From: Streptomyces sp. NBC_00083 | GTDB taxonomy: Bacteria; Actinomycetota; Actinomycetes; Streptomycetales; Streptomycetaceae | Length of the DNA stretch: 64,000 nucleotides | Direction of reading: 5' to 3' | NCBI RefSeq assembly: GCF_026343295.1 | Contig: NZ_JAPELY010000001.1 | Span: 3,472,001 to 3,536,000, forward strand | Shown: positions 25,964-35,467 of the stretch, piece by piece | Layout of the letters: each line of letters begins with the position of its first letter | How positions within the stretch are numbered: position 1 is the stretch's first letter | Made by a program: the position numbers and the translations under genes | The notes under the pieces: generated by a model | Told to the model about the DNA's origin: nothing | The model's input: only the letters and a program-made list of their open reading frames with translations | Databases searched by the model: none

Positions 25964-27193
25964 ATGGAGATTCGTTCAACGACCAGCGAGGACTTGGATG
26001 TCTTCGTCAATACAGTGCATGCGGCGTTCGGGCACTTCCCGGAGAGCCCGGTCGAGGGCGGAGGGCTGTGGTGGTCGGCGCTCGAAACCGACCGTTGTCT
26101 GCTCGCCCTGACAGAGGAGGGGCGGCCTGTCGGCACCGCCGCCACGCACTCCTTCGAACTCACTCTGCCCGGCGGGTCCCTCGTCCCGGCTCCCGGGGTG
26201 ACTGCCGTGGGTGTTCTGCCCTCGCATCGGCGTCGGGGCGTGCTCAGCGCGATGATGCGGCACCAGCTCGCCCAACTGCGGGCCCAGGGGGCGTCCCTGT
26301 CGGTTCTGTTGGCCTCTGAGGCCACGATCTACGGGAGGTTCGGCTACGGGCCGGCGACCTATACGGCGCGGTTGACGGTACCGCGTCACAAGGCCGCCCT
26401 TGCCGTTCCCCGGGCGCACAAAGCGGCCGGCGCGCCGGCGGTCGGCGAGGAGAACGGCTCGGTGGAGGTGCTGCGTCGGGCCGAGTGCGGCGAGATCCTG
26501 GAGGAGGTCTACGACCGGTATCGCCGCGCACAGCCCGGCGCGTTGTCCCGGCCGCACCGCTGGTGGGCCCTGCGCGCGGGACAGCCCCCGATATCGCCGG
26601 CCCCGCGCTACATCGCTGTCCACCGGGACAATGACGGCGTCCCTGACGGGTACGCCAGCTACTCGATCACGTCCGGCACCTTGACCGTCGACGAGACCAT
26701 CGCCCTTGACGATGCCGTCTTCACGGCCCTGGCCCGCCTGGTGCTCGGGCACGACCTGGTCACCCAGGTCGTCTTCAGGCACGTTCCCCCCGATCACCCG
26801 CTGCGCTGGCAGTTCGCGGACTTCTGTGCCGCCGAGGTGAGCGGTGACAGTGACTGGCTGTGGGTGCGGCTGCTGGACGTTCCGCGTGCGCTGACGGCAC
26901 GCGGCTGGCTCACGGACGGCGAACTCGTCCTCGACGTCGACGACCCGTTCCTCGGCGAGCGCAATCGCTATCTGCTGACCACGCGGGCCGGCAAGGCCGA
27001 GTGCGTCCCCACCCACCGGGAGCCCGACCTGTCCCTGGACATCAGCGACCTGGGCTCCATCTACCTCGGCGGCACCACCCCGAGCACACTCGTGCGCGCC
27101 GGCCACATCCATGCCCACCACCCGGGCGCCGCCCCCCTGGCCGATGCCCTCTTCCGCGCGGAACGCTCCCCGCACTGCCTGCACTGGTTCTAG
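25964..27193 (+). CDS. Eis-family GNAT acetyltransferase
   Basis: A 409-residue protein with three parts: an N-terminal GNAT domain with the acetyl-CoA site VTAVGVLPSHRRRGVLSAMM (residues ~84-103) and the conserved SEATIYGRFGYGPAT, a second degenerate GNAT domain, and a C-terminal sterol-carrier-like domain beginning near DGELVLDVDDPFLG. A free C-terminal carboxylate on Phe (LHWF) is where Eis-type enzymes place their catalytic base, and this protein ends the same way. Relatives acetylate aminoglycosides or protein lysines. GGGGAGG precedes ATG 25964. Confidence 0.88.
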   Translation: MEIRSTTSEDLDVFVNTVHAAFGHFPESPVEGGGLWWSALETDRCLLALTEEGRPVGTAATHSFELTLPGGSLVPAPGVTAVGVLPSHRRRGVLSAMMRHQLAQLRAQGASLSVLLASEATIYGRFGYGPATYTARLTVPRHKAALAVPRAHKAAGAPAVGEENGSVEVLRRAECGEILEEVYDRYRRAQPGALSRPHRWWALRAGQPPISPAPRYIAVHRDNDGVPDGYASYSITSGTLTVDETIALDDAVFTALARLVLGHDLVTQVVFRHVPPDHPLRWQFADFCAAEVSGDSDWLWVRLLDVPRALTARGWLTDGELVLDVDDPFLGERNRYLLTTRAGKAECVPTHREPDLSLDISDLGSIYLGGTTPSTLVRAGHIHAHHPGAAPLADALFRAERSPHCLHWF

Positions 27194-27705
27194 CCCCAAG
27201 CCCGTCAACCCCACCCTCGCAAAGGACAGGCAGGCGCGCTCTCGGGCCGTGTGCGCCGGCGTGTCAGAGCGAGCCGGACGGCGCCCGCACCACCGGCGAC
27301 GTAGGGGCAACAGGCTGCGCCAGGCGAACCGTCGCGGGCGCCCGGCGGGGACGAGGGGGAGGGGCTCTCGCCACCGCGTCCCGCCCAGCCGCCACGGTGC
27401 CCGCCCAGGCGCCGTACCGGCCGCTGCAGCAGAGCGCCGCCGGGCCCGGATGGCCCGTCGCGCCGCCCCGCAGTCCGACCCTGGGAGGGTGCTGCTGCAC
27501 AAACTCGGAACACTCGCCGCCCGACGGCGCGGCGCGCACCGCGCAAGCACGCCGCGCACTCCCGCAGGAGCACGCCCCCGGGGCCCCCGTGCGCGCCCTA
27601 CCGGGGCCGCTCCGGGCCGGAAATGATGAACACACCGCGTGAACCAGATGATCCGCACCCTCCCGCCTTCGGGCCGGTCGTGGGCGCGGCGAAAGGAGAC
27701 CGTTG
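27194..27705. other. Gene-free stretch upstream of the furan operon
   Basis: About 510 bases of very GC-rich sequence. Open frames on both strands are compositionally biased (Arg-, Ala- and Pro-rich) and have no family resemblance. The promoter of the following operon should lie here, but no sigma-factor hexamers stand out. Confidence 0.4.
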
Positions 27706-28461
27706 GTGTTGCTTCTCATTTCCCCGGACAGCGTCGAGGAGGCCCTCGACTGCGCGAAGGCGGCCGAACACCTCGACATCGTCGACGTCAAGAAGCCCGA
27801 CGAGGGCTCGCTCGGTGCCAACTTCCCGTGGGTGATCAGGGAGATCCGGGATACGGTCCCGGCCGACAAACCGGTGTCCGCGACCGTCGGGGACGTCCCG
27901 TACAAGCCCGGCACGGTAGCCCAGGCCGCCCTCGGCGCCGTGGTCTCCGGCGCCACGTACATCAAGGTCGGCCTCTACGGCTGCACCACGCCCGAGCAGG
28001 GCATCGACGTGATGCGTGCGGTGGTCCGCGCGGTCAAGGACCACCGCCCCGACGCCCTCGTCGTCGCCTCCGGCTACGCCGACGCCCACCGCATCGGCTG
28101 CGTCAACCCGCTGGCCCTGCCCGACATCGCCGCTCGCGCCGGTGCCGACGCCGCCATGCTCGACACCGCCCTGAAGGACGGAACCCGGCTGTTCGACCAC
28201 CTCGCGCCGGACGTCTGCGCCGAGTTCGTCACCCGGGCCCACGCAGCGGGGCTGCTCGCCGCTCTCGCCGGCAGCGTCCGGCAGGGCGACCTCGCCGCGC
28301 TGACCCGGATGGGCACCGACATCGTGGGCGTCCGTGGCGCCGTCTGCGCGGGGGGCGACCGGGTCGCCGGACGCATCAGGCCCGACCTGGTGGCCGCGTT
28401 CCGCGCGGAGATGGACCGCCAGGCACGGGAACACGCCGCCGGCGACCCCGTCGCGAGCTGA
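27706..28461 (+). CDS. mfnB: (5-formylfuran-3-yl)methyl phosphate synthase (MfnB family)
   Basis: A 251-residue TIM-barrel protein closely resembling archaeal MfnB, which condenses two glyceraldehyde-3-phosphate molecules into 4-(hydroxymethyl)-2-furancarboxaldehyde phosphate. Conserved blocks are [20 protein letters not shown] (Schiff-base lysine near residue 29), [35 protein letters not shown] and [18 protein letters not shown] chose GTG 27706, seven bases after AAAGGAG; the in-frame TTG one codon earlier is too close. It heads an operon with an aldehyde and an alcohol dehydrogenase. Streptomyces does not make methanofuran, so the product is likely a specialised furan. Confidence 0.88.
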   Translation: MLLLISPDSVEEALDCAKAAEHLDIVDVKKPDEGSLGANFPWVIREIRDTVPADKPVSATVGDVPYKPGTVAQAALGAVVSGATYIKVGLYGCTTPEQGIDVMRAVVRAVKDHRPDALVVASGYADAHRIGCVNPLALPDIAARAGADAAMLDTALKDGTRLFDHLAPDVCAEFVTRAHAAGLLAALAGSVRQGDLAALTRMGTDIVGVRGAVCAGGDRVAGRIRPDLVAAFRAEMDRQAREHAAGDPVAS

Positions 28462-28468
28462 TCCGCCC

Positions 28469-30022
28469 ATGCCGACCTCCGACACCGGAGCGGAAAGCGA
28501 CGCGCACCCCACACCAGCAGCCCGCCGAGAAGCGGGGCCGGGGTCCGAACTGCCCGCCTCCGCAGCCACTCACACCTCCGCCTCCCCAGCCGCACCCACA
28601 TCCATGGCGCGCCGCGCCCCCGGCCCCACCCCCCGCCACTTCGCCGTCATCGACCCGGCCACCGGCGAGGCTTTCGAGGAGGCCCCCGACCAGCGGCCGG
28701 AGGAACTCGACGCCATCGTCGAGCGGGCCCGCCTGGCGTGGGCGGGCTGGCGGGCGGACCCGGACGCTCGTGCCGACGCGTTGCGGGCGGCCGCCGATGC
28801 CGTCGAGACGGCCGAGGACGTACTCGCCCGCCTGCTCAGCCGGGAGCAGGGCAAGCCGCTCACCGAGTCGGGCGCGGAGATCGCCCGTACGGCGGCCCGG
28901 CTGCGGTACTTCGCCGGTCTGACTCACCCCCGCAACAGGCCGATCCGCGACGACCGGCCCATGCGCAGCGAGGTCCGGTGGCGCTCGATCGGCCCGGTCG
29001 CGGCGATCGTGCCCTGGAACTTTCCGCTGCAGCTCGCCGCCGCGAAGTTCGCCCCCGCGCTCGCCGCCGGCAACACCATGGTCCTCAAACCGTCCCCGTT
29101 CACGCCCCTCGCCACCCGGCTGCTCGGCTCCGTCCTCGCGGCCGCCCTGCCGCGCGACGTCCTGAGGGTCGTCACCGGCCGCGAACCGCTCGGCGCCCGG
29201 CTGGCCTCCCACCCGTGCATCCGCCACGTCACGTTCACCGGCTCGGTGGCCACCGGGCGCAGCGTCGCCGCGTCGACGGCGGGCTCCCTCACCAGGGTCA
29301 CCCTCGAACTGGGCGGCAACGACGCGGCCGTCCTGCTGGACGACGTCGACGTGGACCGCATCGCGGACCAGCTGTTCTGGGCCGCGTTCCGCAACTGCGG
29401 GCAGGTCTGCATGGCCGTCAAGCGCGTCTATGCGCCAACTCGGCTGTACGCAAAGGTGGTTGAGGCGCTCGCTCAGCGCGCGAGCACCGTCACCGTCGGG
29501 CCGGGTTCGGAGCCCGGCACCCAGCTCGGCCCGGTCAACAACGCCCCGCAGCTCGCCCGCGTCGAGGATCTCGTCGGGCAGGCCCTGGCCGCCGGAGCCA
29601 GGGCTGCGGCGGGCGGGCAACGCCTTCAGCGTCCCGGCTACTTCTTCGCCCCCACCATCCTCACCGACGTCCCACCCGACAGCCCCGTGGTGACCGACGA
29701 ACAGTTCGGCCCCGTCCTGCCCGTGCTGCCCTACCGCACCCTCGACGAAGCCGTCGAGGCGGCCAACGGCACCCGCTTCGGGCTGGGCGGCTCCGTCTGG
29801 GGCACCGACCTCGACCGCGCCGAAGCCGTGGCCGAACGGCTCGAATGCGGCACCGCCTGGATCAACCACCACGCGGAACTCTCCCTCGCCCAGCCCTTCG
29901 CGGGCATCAAGGACAGCGGCCTCGGCGTCGCCGGCGGCCCCTGGGGGCTCTACGGCAACCTCCGGCCCTTCGTCGTCCACCGCCCCTGCGACCGCCCGCC
30001 CGCCGAGGAGGCTCCGCGATGA
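28469..30022 (+). CDS. Aldehyde dehydrogenase
   Basis: A 517-residue NAD(P)-dependent aldehyde dehydrogenase. Key features: VAAIVPWNFPLQLAAAKFAPAL, the coenzyme lysine in VLKPSPFTP, TFTGSVATGRSV, the glutamate in LELGGNDAAV and the catalytic cysteine in FRNCGQVCMAVKR. The C-terminal GYFFAPTIL and QFGPVLPVLPY are standard. The first ~45 residues are Ser/Thr/Pro-rich and not part of the fold, so the true start may be ATG 28604 (MARRAPG); neither start has a good ribosome-binding site. The gap to mfnB is seven bases. It probably oxidises a furfural-type aldehyde to the furoic acid. Confidence 0.87.
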   Translation: MPTSDTGAESDAHPTPAARREAGPGSELPASAATHTSASPAAPTSMARRAPGPTPRHFAVIDPATGEAFEEAPDQRPEELDAIVERARLAWAGWRADPDARADALRAAADAVETAEDVLARLLSREQGKPLTESGAEIARTAARLRYFAGLTHPRNRPIRDDRPMRSEVRWRSIGPVAAIVPWNFPLQLAAAKFAPALAAGNTMVLKPSPFTPLATRLLGSVLAAALPRDVLRVVTGREPLGARLASHPCIRHVTFTGSVATGRSVAASTAGSLTRVTLELGGNDAAVLLDDVDVDRIADQLFWAAFRNCGQVCMAVKRVYAPTRLYAKVVEALAQRASTVTVGPGSEPGTQLGPVNNAPQLARVEDLVGQALAAGARAAAGGQRLQRPGYFFAPTILTDVPPDSPVVTDEQFGPVLPVLPYRTLDEAVEAANGTRFGLGGSVWGTDLDRAEAVAERLECGTAWINHHAELSLAQPFAGIKDSGLGVAGGPWGLYGNLRPFVVHRPCDRPPAEEAPR

Positions 30023-31125
30023 GGTTCCGGGCGGCGGTACTGCGTACCTACGACGCTCCGTTCACGATGGAGGAGGTGACCCTGCGCGCGGCGCCCGCCG
30101 CCGGGGAGCTCCTGGTCGAGATCGCGGGCTGCGGCATGTGCCGTACCGATCTCGCGGTACGCCGCTCCGCCGGACGCAGTCCGCTGCCCGCCGTCCTGGG
30201 CCACGAAGGCGCGGGGGTGGTCGTGGCCACCGGCGGCGGGCCGGACACCACGATCGGAGTCGGTGACCACGTCGTGCTGAGCTTCGACTCCTGCGGCCAC
30301 TGCCCCACCTGCCTCGCCGCCGCGCCCGCCTACTGCGACTCCTTCGCCGCCCTGAACCTCTTCGGCGGCCGTACCGAGGATCCGCCCCGCTTCACCGACA
30401 CGGCCGGACGGGCGCTGGCACCACGGTGGTTCGGGCAGTCCTCGTTCGCCCAGTACGCCCTTCTGCCGGCGCGCAACGCGGTCCGGGTCGACCCGGACCT
30501 CCCCCTCGAACTGCTCGGTCCACTCGGCTGCGGCTTCCTCACCGGGGCCGGCGCCGTCCTCAACACGTTCGCCGCCGGCCCCGGCGACACCCTCGTCGTC
30601 CTCGGCGCGGGCGCGGTGGGGCTGGCCGCGGTGATGGCCGCCACCGCCGCCGGGGTCCTGAGTGTGGCGGTGGACCGCCACCCCGGACGGCTGGCTCTGG
30701 CCGAACGGTACGGCGCGCTCGCCCTGCCCGTGGAATCCACCGGGCTGCCGGAGCGCATCCGGAAACTGACCGACGGCGGCGCGCGGTACGCCCTGGACAC
30801 CACGGCCGCGCCCGCACTCATCAACGACGCGCTCCTCGCCCTGCGCCCGACCGGCACCCTGGGCCTGGTGGCCCGGCTCCCCACCGCGCTGCCCCTCGAG
30901 CCGGGCACGCTGGACCGGGGCCGGAGCATCCGTCACATCTGCGAGGGCGACGCCGTGCCGTCGCTGCTGGTACCCCGACTGGCGAGGCTCTGGCAGGACG
31001 GAAGGTTCCCGTTCGACGAGCTCATCCGCACCTACCCGCTGGCCGACATCAACGAGGCCGAACGCGACTGCACGGAGGGGCGCGTGGTCAAGCCCGTTCT
31101 GATCCCGGAGAGGGCACGCCGCTGA
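30019..31125 (+). CDS. Zinc-dependent alcohol dehydrogenase
   Basis: A 368-residue medium-chain dehydrogenase. Catalytic zinc ligands are Cys in GCGMCRTD and His/Glu in LGHEGAGVV. The structural zinc site is CGHCPTCLAAAPAYC. The coenzyme-binding stretch is VLGAGAVGLAAVMAA. The closest look is to benzyl/aryl-alcohol dehydrogenases. Its ATG overlaps the aldehyde dehydrogenase stop by four bases (ATGA), so the three genes are translationally linked. A role in interconverting the furan hydroxymethyl group and its aldehyde is likely. Confidence 0.87.
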   Translation: MRFRAAVLRTYDAPFTMEEVTLRAAPAAGELLVEIAGCGMCRTDLAVRRSAGRSPLPAVLGHEGAGVVVATGGGPDTTIGVGDHVVLSFDSCGHCPTCLAAAPAYCDSFAALNLFGGRTEDPPRFTDTAGRALAPRWFGQSSFAQYALLPARNAVRVDPDLPLELLGPLGCGFLTGAGAVLNTFAAGPGDTLVVLGAGAVGLAAVMAATAAGVLSVAVDRHPGRLALAERYGALALPVESTGLPERIRKLTDGGARYALDTTAAPALINDALLALRPTGTLGLVARLPTALPLEPGTLDRGRSIRHICEGDAVPSLLVPRLARLWQDGRFPFDELIRTYPLADINEAERDCTEGRVVKPVLIPERARR

Positions 31126-31216
31126 ACCGGACGGCCCCTCGCTCCCAGGCTCTCCCCCGGCTCCCGCGCGCCCTTTCCCGCATGCGCTCCCACCCAGGCA
31201 GGACAACGGAGGGCAT

Positions 31217-32185
31217 ATGGCCGGCCCGACCACGCAGCAGACGGACGACGAGAAGGCGGTTCCGCGAGCCCGATCCGAAGCCGTCGCCGGGATCGATGCG
31301 GGAGGTGTGGACGGAGGCGTGGGCCTGACCGCCCTCCTGGTCGCAGCGGCGCGGGCGATCGAGAGCCATCGCGACGACAGCCTCGCCCAGGATTTCTACG
31401 CGGAACACTTCGTGCGCGCCGCCGCGCCGTGCGCCGACTGGCCGGTGCGGATCCAGGAGGTGCCCAAGAAGGACGACGATCCGTTGTGGGGACGGTTCGC
31501 CCGCTACTTCGGACTGCGGACCAGGGTCCTCGACGACTTCGTTCTCGCGTCCACCGCGGCGGGAGCGCGCCAACTGGTGCTGCTCGGCGCCGGGTTGGAC
31601 ACCCGTGCCCTACGCCTGGACTGGCCGGCGCCGGACTGCGTGGTGTACGAAATCGACCGGGCGGGTGTACTGGACTTCAAGCACCGCGTGCTCGCGGACC
31701 TCGGAGCTCGACCGACGGTGAAGCGTGTGCCGGTGCCGGCCGACCTGCGCTCGGACTGGACGGGCGCGCTGGCCGCCGCCGGATTCGACGATGCGGCACC
31801 CACCGTCTGGCTGGCCGAAGGGCTGCTCTTCTACTTGCCGGGGCCGGCCGAGACCGAACTCATCGACACCGTCGATCAGTTGTCGGCCGACGGCAGCGCC
31901 CTGGCCTTCGAGGCGAAGCTGGAGAAGGATCTGATGCAGTACCGCGACAGCTCGATCTACGTGGCGACACGGGAGGAGATCGGCATCGACCTGCTCGACC
32001 TCTTCGCCAGGGGACCCCGGCCCGACTCGGCGGGCCGTCTGGCCGACCGGGGCTGGTCGACGTCGACGCTCACTCCCTTCGACTTCACCCACCGGCACGG
32101 CCGCGGCCCCCTCCCGCAGCCGAACGACGCGCTGGAGGGGAACCGTTGGATCTTCGCGCACAAAGGACGGGATCAACGCGACTGA
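31217..32185 (+). CDS. Class I SAM-dependent methyltransferase (TIGR00027/LCM-like)
   Basis: A 322-residue methyltransferase of the leucine-carboxyl-methyltransferase-like group abundant in actinobacteria. The SAM site is QLVLLGAGLDTRALRLDWP (residues ~117-136), followed by VVYEIDRAGVLDFKHRVL with the conserved acidic residue, and VWLAEGLLFYLP. A GGAGGG site precedes ATG 31217. It follows the alcohol dehydrogenase by 91 bases on the same strand. Members of this family make O-methyl or methyl-ester products, which would suit a furoic acid, but the substrate is inference. Confidence 0.83.
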   Translation: MAGPTTQQTDDEKAVPRARSEAVAGIDAGGVDGGVGLTALLVAAARAIESHRDDSLAQDFYAEHFVRAAAPCADWPVRIQEVPKKDDDPLWGRFARYFGLRTRVLDDFVLASTAAGARQLVLLGAGLDTRALRLDWPAPDCVVYEIDRAGVLDFKHRVLADLGARPTVKRVPVPADLRSDWTGALAAAGFDDAAPTVWLAEGLLFYLPGPAETELIDTVDQLSADGSALAFEAKLEKDLMQYRDSSIYVATREEIGIDLLDLFARGPRPDSAGRLADRGWSTSTLTPFDFTHRHGRGPLPQPNDALEGNRWIFAHKGRDQRD

Positions 32186-32254
32186 CCCGGCCCGACCGCA
32201 TGAGGCAGCGCGGCCGGCCCGGACGGGTCACGGCGAGGGCGTACGGTCCGTTCG

Positions 32255-32788
32255 TCACACCGTCCCAGTGCTGACCAGTCGGTCTCCGGGAATGCCGGCC
32301 AGGTCCGGCGCGTAGAACTCCTCGATGCCGGTGGCCCACGTGGCCACGGTGATGCGGTCGTCGGCGTCCGGGGCGAACGCGTCGAAGAGGGCGTGGATGT
32401 TGGCCTCCTCGAAGCCGATCGCCCTCATCAGTGCGACGAACAGCGGCCGTTCGATCAGCCCGTCCTTGTCGGGGTCGCCGAGTGCGGACAGCGCCTGGGC
32501 GAACTCGCTGACGGTGGGTCCGAACCGCTCGGGATCGAGCACGAAGGGCCGGAACTCCTCGACGCTGATCACCCCGTCACCGTTCGCGTCCAACTCCGTG
32601 GCCAGCGTGGTCCAGTACCGCCGGAACGCGGCCCGGATGGCCTCCTTCTCGCTGTCGCCCGAGGAGGCGGCGGCCTTCACCACTCGGTCCGTCATGAGAT
32701 CGAAGTCGTCGGGGTCGAGGACCCCGTTCCCGTTCGCGTCGAAGAGGGAGAAGACCAGCTCGATCCGCTGGGCGGCTTCAGTCCGCAT
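32255..32788 (-). CDS. EF-hand calcium-binding protein (calmodulin-like)
   Basis: A 177-residue soluble protein with four EF-hand units. The loops DANGNGVLDPDDF (residues ~18-30) and DANGDGVISVEEF (~67-79) fit the 12-residue calcium loop well with Asp/Asn at positions 1, 3 and 5 and Glu or Asp at 12. The loop DPDKDGLIERPLF is weaker, ending in Phe instead of Glu. The fourth, DAFAPDADDRITVATW, is degenerate. It matches the four-hand actinobacterial sarcoplasmic/calerythrin-like proteins and probably acts as a calcium buffer or sensor. It is convergent with the methyltransferase gene. Confidence 0.87.
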   Translation of the reverse strand: MRTEAAQRIELVFSLFDANGNGVLDPDDFDLMTDRVVKAAASSGDSEKEAIRAAFRRYWTTLATELDANGDGVISVEEFRPFVLDPERFGPTVSEFAQALSALGDPDKDGLIERPLFVALMRAIGFEEANIHALFDAFAPDADDRITVATWATGIEEFYAPDLAGIPGDRLVSTGTV

Positions 32789-33200
32789 GTGTCCGTCACC
32801 TGTCGTCCGCGGCCCGCCAGTCGCGGGCCTTGCCGGTTATGTGCCCTCAGGCAAGCGCTTGGCGTGAAGACTGGGAGCGACAAAGCAATACAAACCACCG
32901 GAAGGAGTGACGTGCCCGCAGCCGCCCGGCAGTGACCCCGGATCGCCGGGTCACGATTGTCGTCCCTCTATCGCGCGGATAGGGGACCCGTCGACAGCCC
33001 CCCGTGAGAAGCGAGTTCCCGTGGCCGGTGTTCCCGGGCGATCCCGGTAGACAGTACGAACAGGATGCCCTGGAACACCAGCGACTCTTGTGCCCGCGCC
33101 ACCGGCCACCACATTCCGCACCAGCCCCCCACCTCTCAGTGATCACTGCGCACTCCTGTTCTAGGGTGTGGGTGGAAGTGCGGTAGAGGGGACACTGGGT
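32789..33200. other. Gene-free stretch between divergent genes
   Basis: About 410 bases separating the EF-hand gene and the penicillin-binding-protein gene, which point away from each other. It should carry both promoters. I see no coding region and only minor imperfect hairpins. Confidence 0.4.
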
Positions 33201-35318
33201 GTGAGCAGGCGCGGTTGGGCTGGGCGGGGGCGGCGGGGTGGCGAGGAAGACGGCCATGGCGTCGCTCACGGGCGTCGGCGCGCGGCGGTCAAGCGTGGCC
33301 CGAGCGGTGCGATGGCGAAGTGGTGGCGTGCGCTCTCGCCGCTCGTCGCCTTGCTGCGCACCGTGCCGCGGCGCCTGCGGCCCGCCTACCCCCGGCCCGG
33401 ACGCTCCGGCTGGCGGCGCTGGGTGCCGTCCTGGCGGCAGTGGCTCGGGCTCGTCGGCTCCGGATTCCTCGGTCTGTGCTGCTTGATCGGATACGCGTAC
33501 GCGACCACCGACATACCGGACGATCTCAACACCTTCGCGACGCAGCAGGACAATGTCTACTACTGGTCCGACGGTTCCAAGATGGCTCGTACGGGCTGGG
33601 TCAGCCGGCAGGAGATGCCGCTCGACAAGGTGCCTCCGCAGGTCCAGGGCGCCGTACTCGCGGCCGAGAACGCGAGCTTCTACAGCGACTCCGGAGTCTC
33701 GCCCTACGGCATCCTGCGCGCCATGAAGGCCGCGGTCACCGGCGGCGAGTCCCAGGGCGGTTCGACCATCACCCAGCAGTACGTGAAGAACGCGTACCTC
33801 AACCAGGACCGCACCGTCTCGCGGAAGTTCACCGAGATCCTGCTCGCGGTGAAGCTGGACCGGCAGACCAGCAAGAAGCAGATACTCCAGGACTACCTCA
33901 ACACCAGTTGGTTCGGGCGCGGTACGTACGGCATACAGCGGGCCTCACAGGCGTACTACGGCAAGGACGTCTCCCAGCTCAATCCGAGTGAGGGCGCCTT
34001 CCTGGCCTCGCTCCTCAAGGGCGCCGCGCTCTTCGACCCCGCCATCAGCAAGGACAACCACGATCGTGCCGTGGAACGCTGGGGCTGGACACTGGACCGG
34101 ATGGTCTCCACGGGCGCTCTCACCCGCGCCGAACGCGCGAAGTACACGAAGTTTCCCGAGCCGCTGGCGCCTACCGTCACCGGCGATGCCAAGGGCCAGG
34201 CGGGATACCTGGTGGAACTGGCCAAGGCGTACGCGACCAGGGCCGGTCACATCAAGGACGCCGACTTCGACCTGGGCGGCTACCAGATCTACACGACGTT
34301 CGACAAGTCCCGCATGACGGCTCTGACCGCTGCCGTGCAGAAGGCGAAGAAGAGTTTCGACGCCACGCGGCGGCCCGCCACCGACGCGCACGCGAAGATC
34401 GGTGCGGCGAGCGTCGCCCCCGACGGCCGGCTGCTCGCGGTCTACGGCGGACCCGACTACCTGAAGCAGGGCTTCAACGAGTCCAACGCGACCACCGTTC
34501 CGGTCGGGACCGTCTTCACGCCGTTCGTGTACGCCACCGCACTCGACGACGGCATCGTGCGCTCACGCGACAAGCCCCGCACCCCCATCAGCCCGTCCGC
34601 CAAGTACGACGGAAACGACAATGTCACCGTGAAGACGCCCGAGGGCCCGTACTGGGACCGCGGCGGCAAGGTGGCGAAGGGGCAGAACGACGGCGGACGG
34701 AACTGGGGGCAGGTCACCTTGCGCCAAGCCATCGCCAACTCCGTCAACACCCCGATGCTTCAACTCGGCCTCGATGTCGGGCTCGACCGCGTCGACGCCC
34801 TCGCCGAGCGCTCGGGCATGCTCCCGTCGAGCCTCGGCCCGCACGTCCCCCTCTTCGCTCTCGGGGAGAACTCGACACCCAGTGCCATCCGCGTGGCCGG
34901 CGCCTACGAGACCTTCGCCGCCGAAGGCATGCACACCGAGCCGTACTCCGTGCGCGCGATCTCCCGCAACGGCGCCGCGATGCCGCTCGACAAGCCGAAG
35001 CCCGCCCGCGCGATGTCGGCCAAGGCCGCCCGCGCGGTGACGGACGCCCTGCGGGACACGGTGACGCAAGGGACCGCGAAGAGCGCCCGTACGGTGCACC
35101 CGGGCACGGGGGGCAAGACCGGGACCACCGCCGGGAACACGGTCGGCTGGTTCGCGGCCAACACCGCGCAGGAATCGACCGCAGTGGTCATCTACCGGAT
35201 GTCCCTGACCGATCTGGTTCCGCTGTCCCTGACCGGGCTCGGCGGCGACGCGCCCAACACCCCGAGCAGTGAACGAGCGGTGCGGCTGTGGTCGGACTAC
35301 ATCAGGGCGGTGAAGTGA
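33201..35318 (+). CDS. Class A-type penicillin-binding protein with degenerate transpeptidase motif
   Basis: A 705-residue protein: basic cytosolic N-terminus, one membrane helix (LGLVGSGFLGLCCLIGYAYA), a GT51 glycosyltransferase domain, then a transpeptidase domain. GT51 motifs are intact: VLAAENASFYSDSGVSP, GGSTITQQYVKNAYL and LDYLNTSWF-type QDYLNTSWFGRGTYG. In the transpeptidase the SVN (S514) and KTG (K639) boxes are present, but the active-site SxxK is replaced by TVFT (T437-T440, bases 34509-34520). GTG 33201 follows GAGGGG by 9 bases; ATG 33312 would also keep the helix. It should polymerise glycan strands; crosslinking is doubtful. Confidence 0.85.
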   Translation: MSRRGWAGRGRRGGEEDGHGVAHGRRRAAVKRGPSGAMAKWWRALSPLVALLRTVPRRLRPAYPRPGRSGWRRWVPSWRQWLGLVGSGFLGLCCLIGYAYATTDIPDDLNTFATQQDNVYYWSDGSKMARTGWVSRQEMPLDKVPPQVQGAVLAAENASFYSDSGVSPYGILRAMKAAVTGGESQGGSTITQQYVKNAYLNQDRTVSRKFTEILLAVKLDRQTSKKQILQDYLNTSWFGRGTYGIQRASQAYYGKDVSQLNPSEGAFLASLLKGAALFDPAISKDNHDRAVERWGWTLDRMVSTGALTRAERAKYTKFPEPLAPTVTGDAKGQAGYLVELAKAYATRAGHIKDADFDLGGYQIYTTFDKSRMTALTAAVQKAKKSFDATRRPATDAHAKIGAASVAPDGRLLAVYGGPDYLKQGFNESNATTVPVGTVFTPFVYATALDDGIVRSRDKPRTPISPSAKYDGNDNVTVKTPEGPYWDRGGKVAKGQNDGGRNWGQVTLRQAIANSVNTPMLQLGLDVGLDRVDALAERSGMLPSSLGPHVPLFALGENSTPSAIRVAGAYETFAAEGMHTEPYSVRAISRNGAAMPLDKPKPARAMSAKAARAVTDALRDTVTQGTAKSARTVHPGTGGKTGTTAGNTVGWFAANTAQESTAVVIYRMSLTDLVPLSLTGLGGDAPNTPSSERAVRLWSDYIRAVK

Positions 35319-35467
35319 GCGCCCGCGTCGAGCCGGCAGCCGCCACATGAAGGCGGTGAAGTGACCGCCGCGCGTGGCCCCGGGCATCCACGGCGCATAC
35401 CCCGCGCCGCCGCGCTTCCAGGGGAAGGCCCACCCCGGCTCGGCTTCGCCCGCTCGACCTATTTGAT

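Noticed and set aside
28376-29980. 534-codon minus-strand open frame opposite the aldehyde dehydrogenase
   Set aside because: Shadow frame of a gene with intact catalytic motifs; composition biased, no start signal.
27706-30022. Assigning the furan operon to methanofuran synthesis
   Set aside because: The other methanofuran genes (tyrosine decarboxylase, kinase, coupling enzymes) are absent, and Streptomyces does not use this cofactor.
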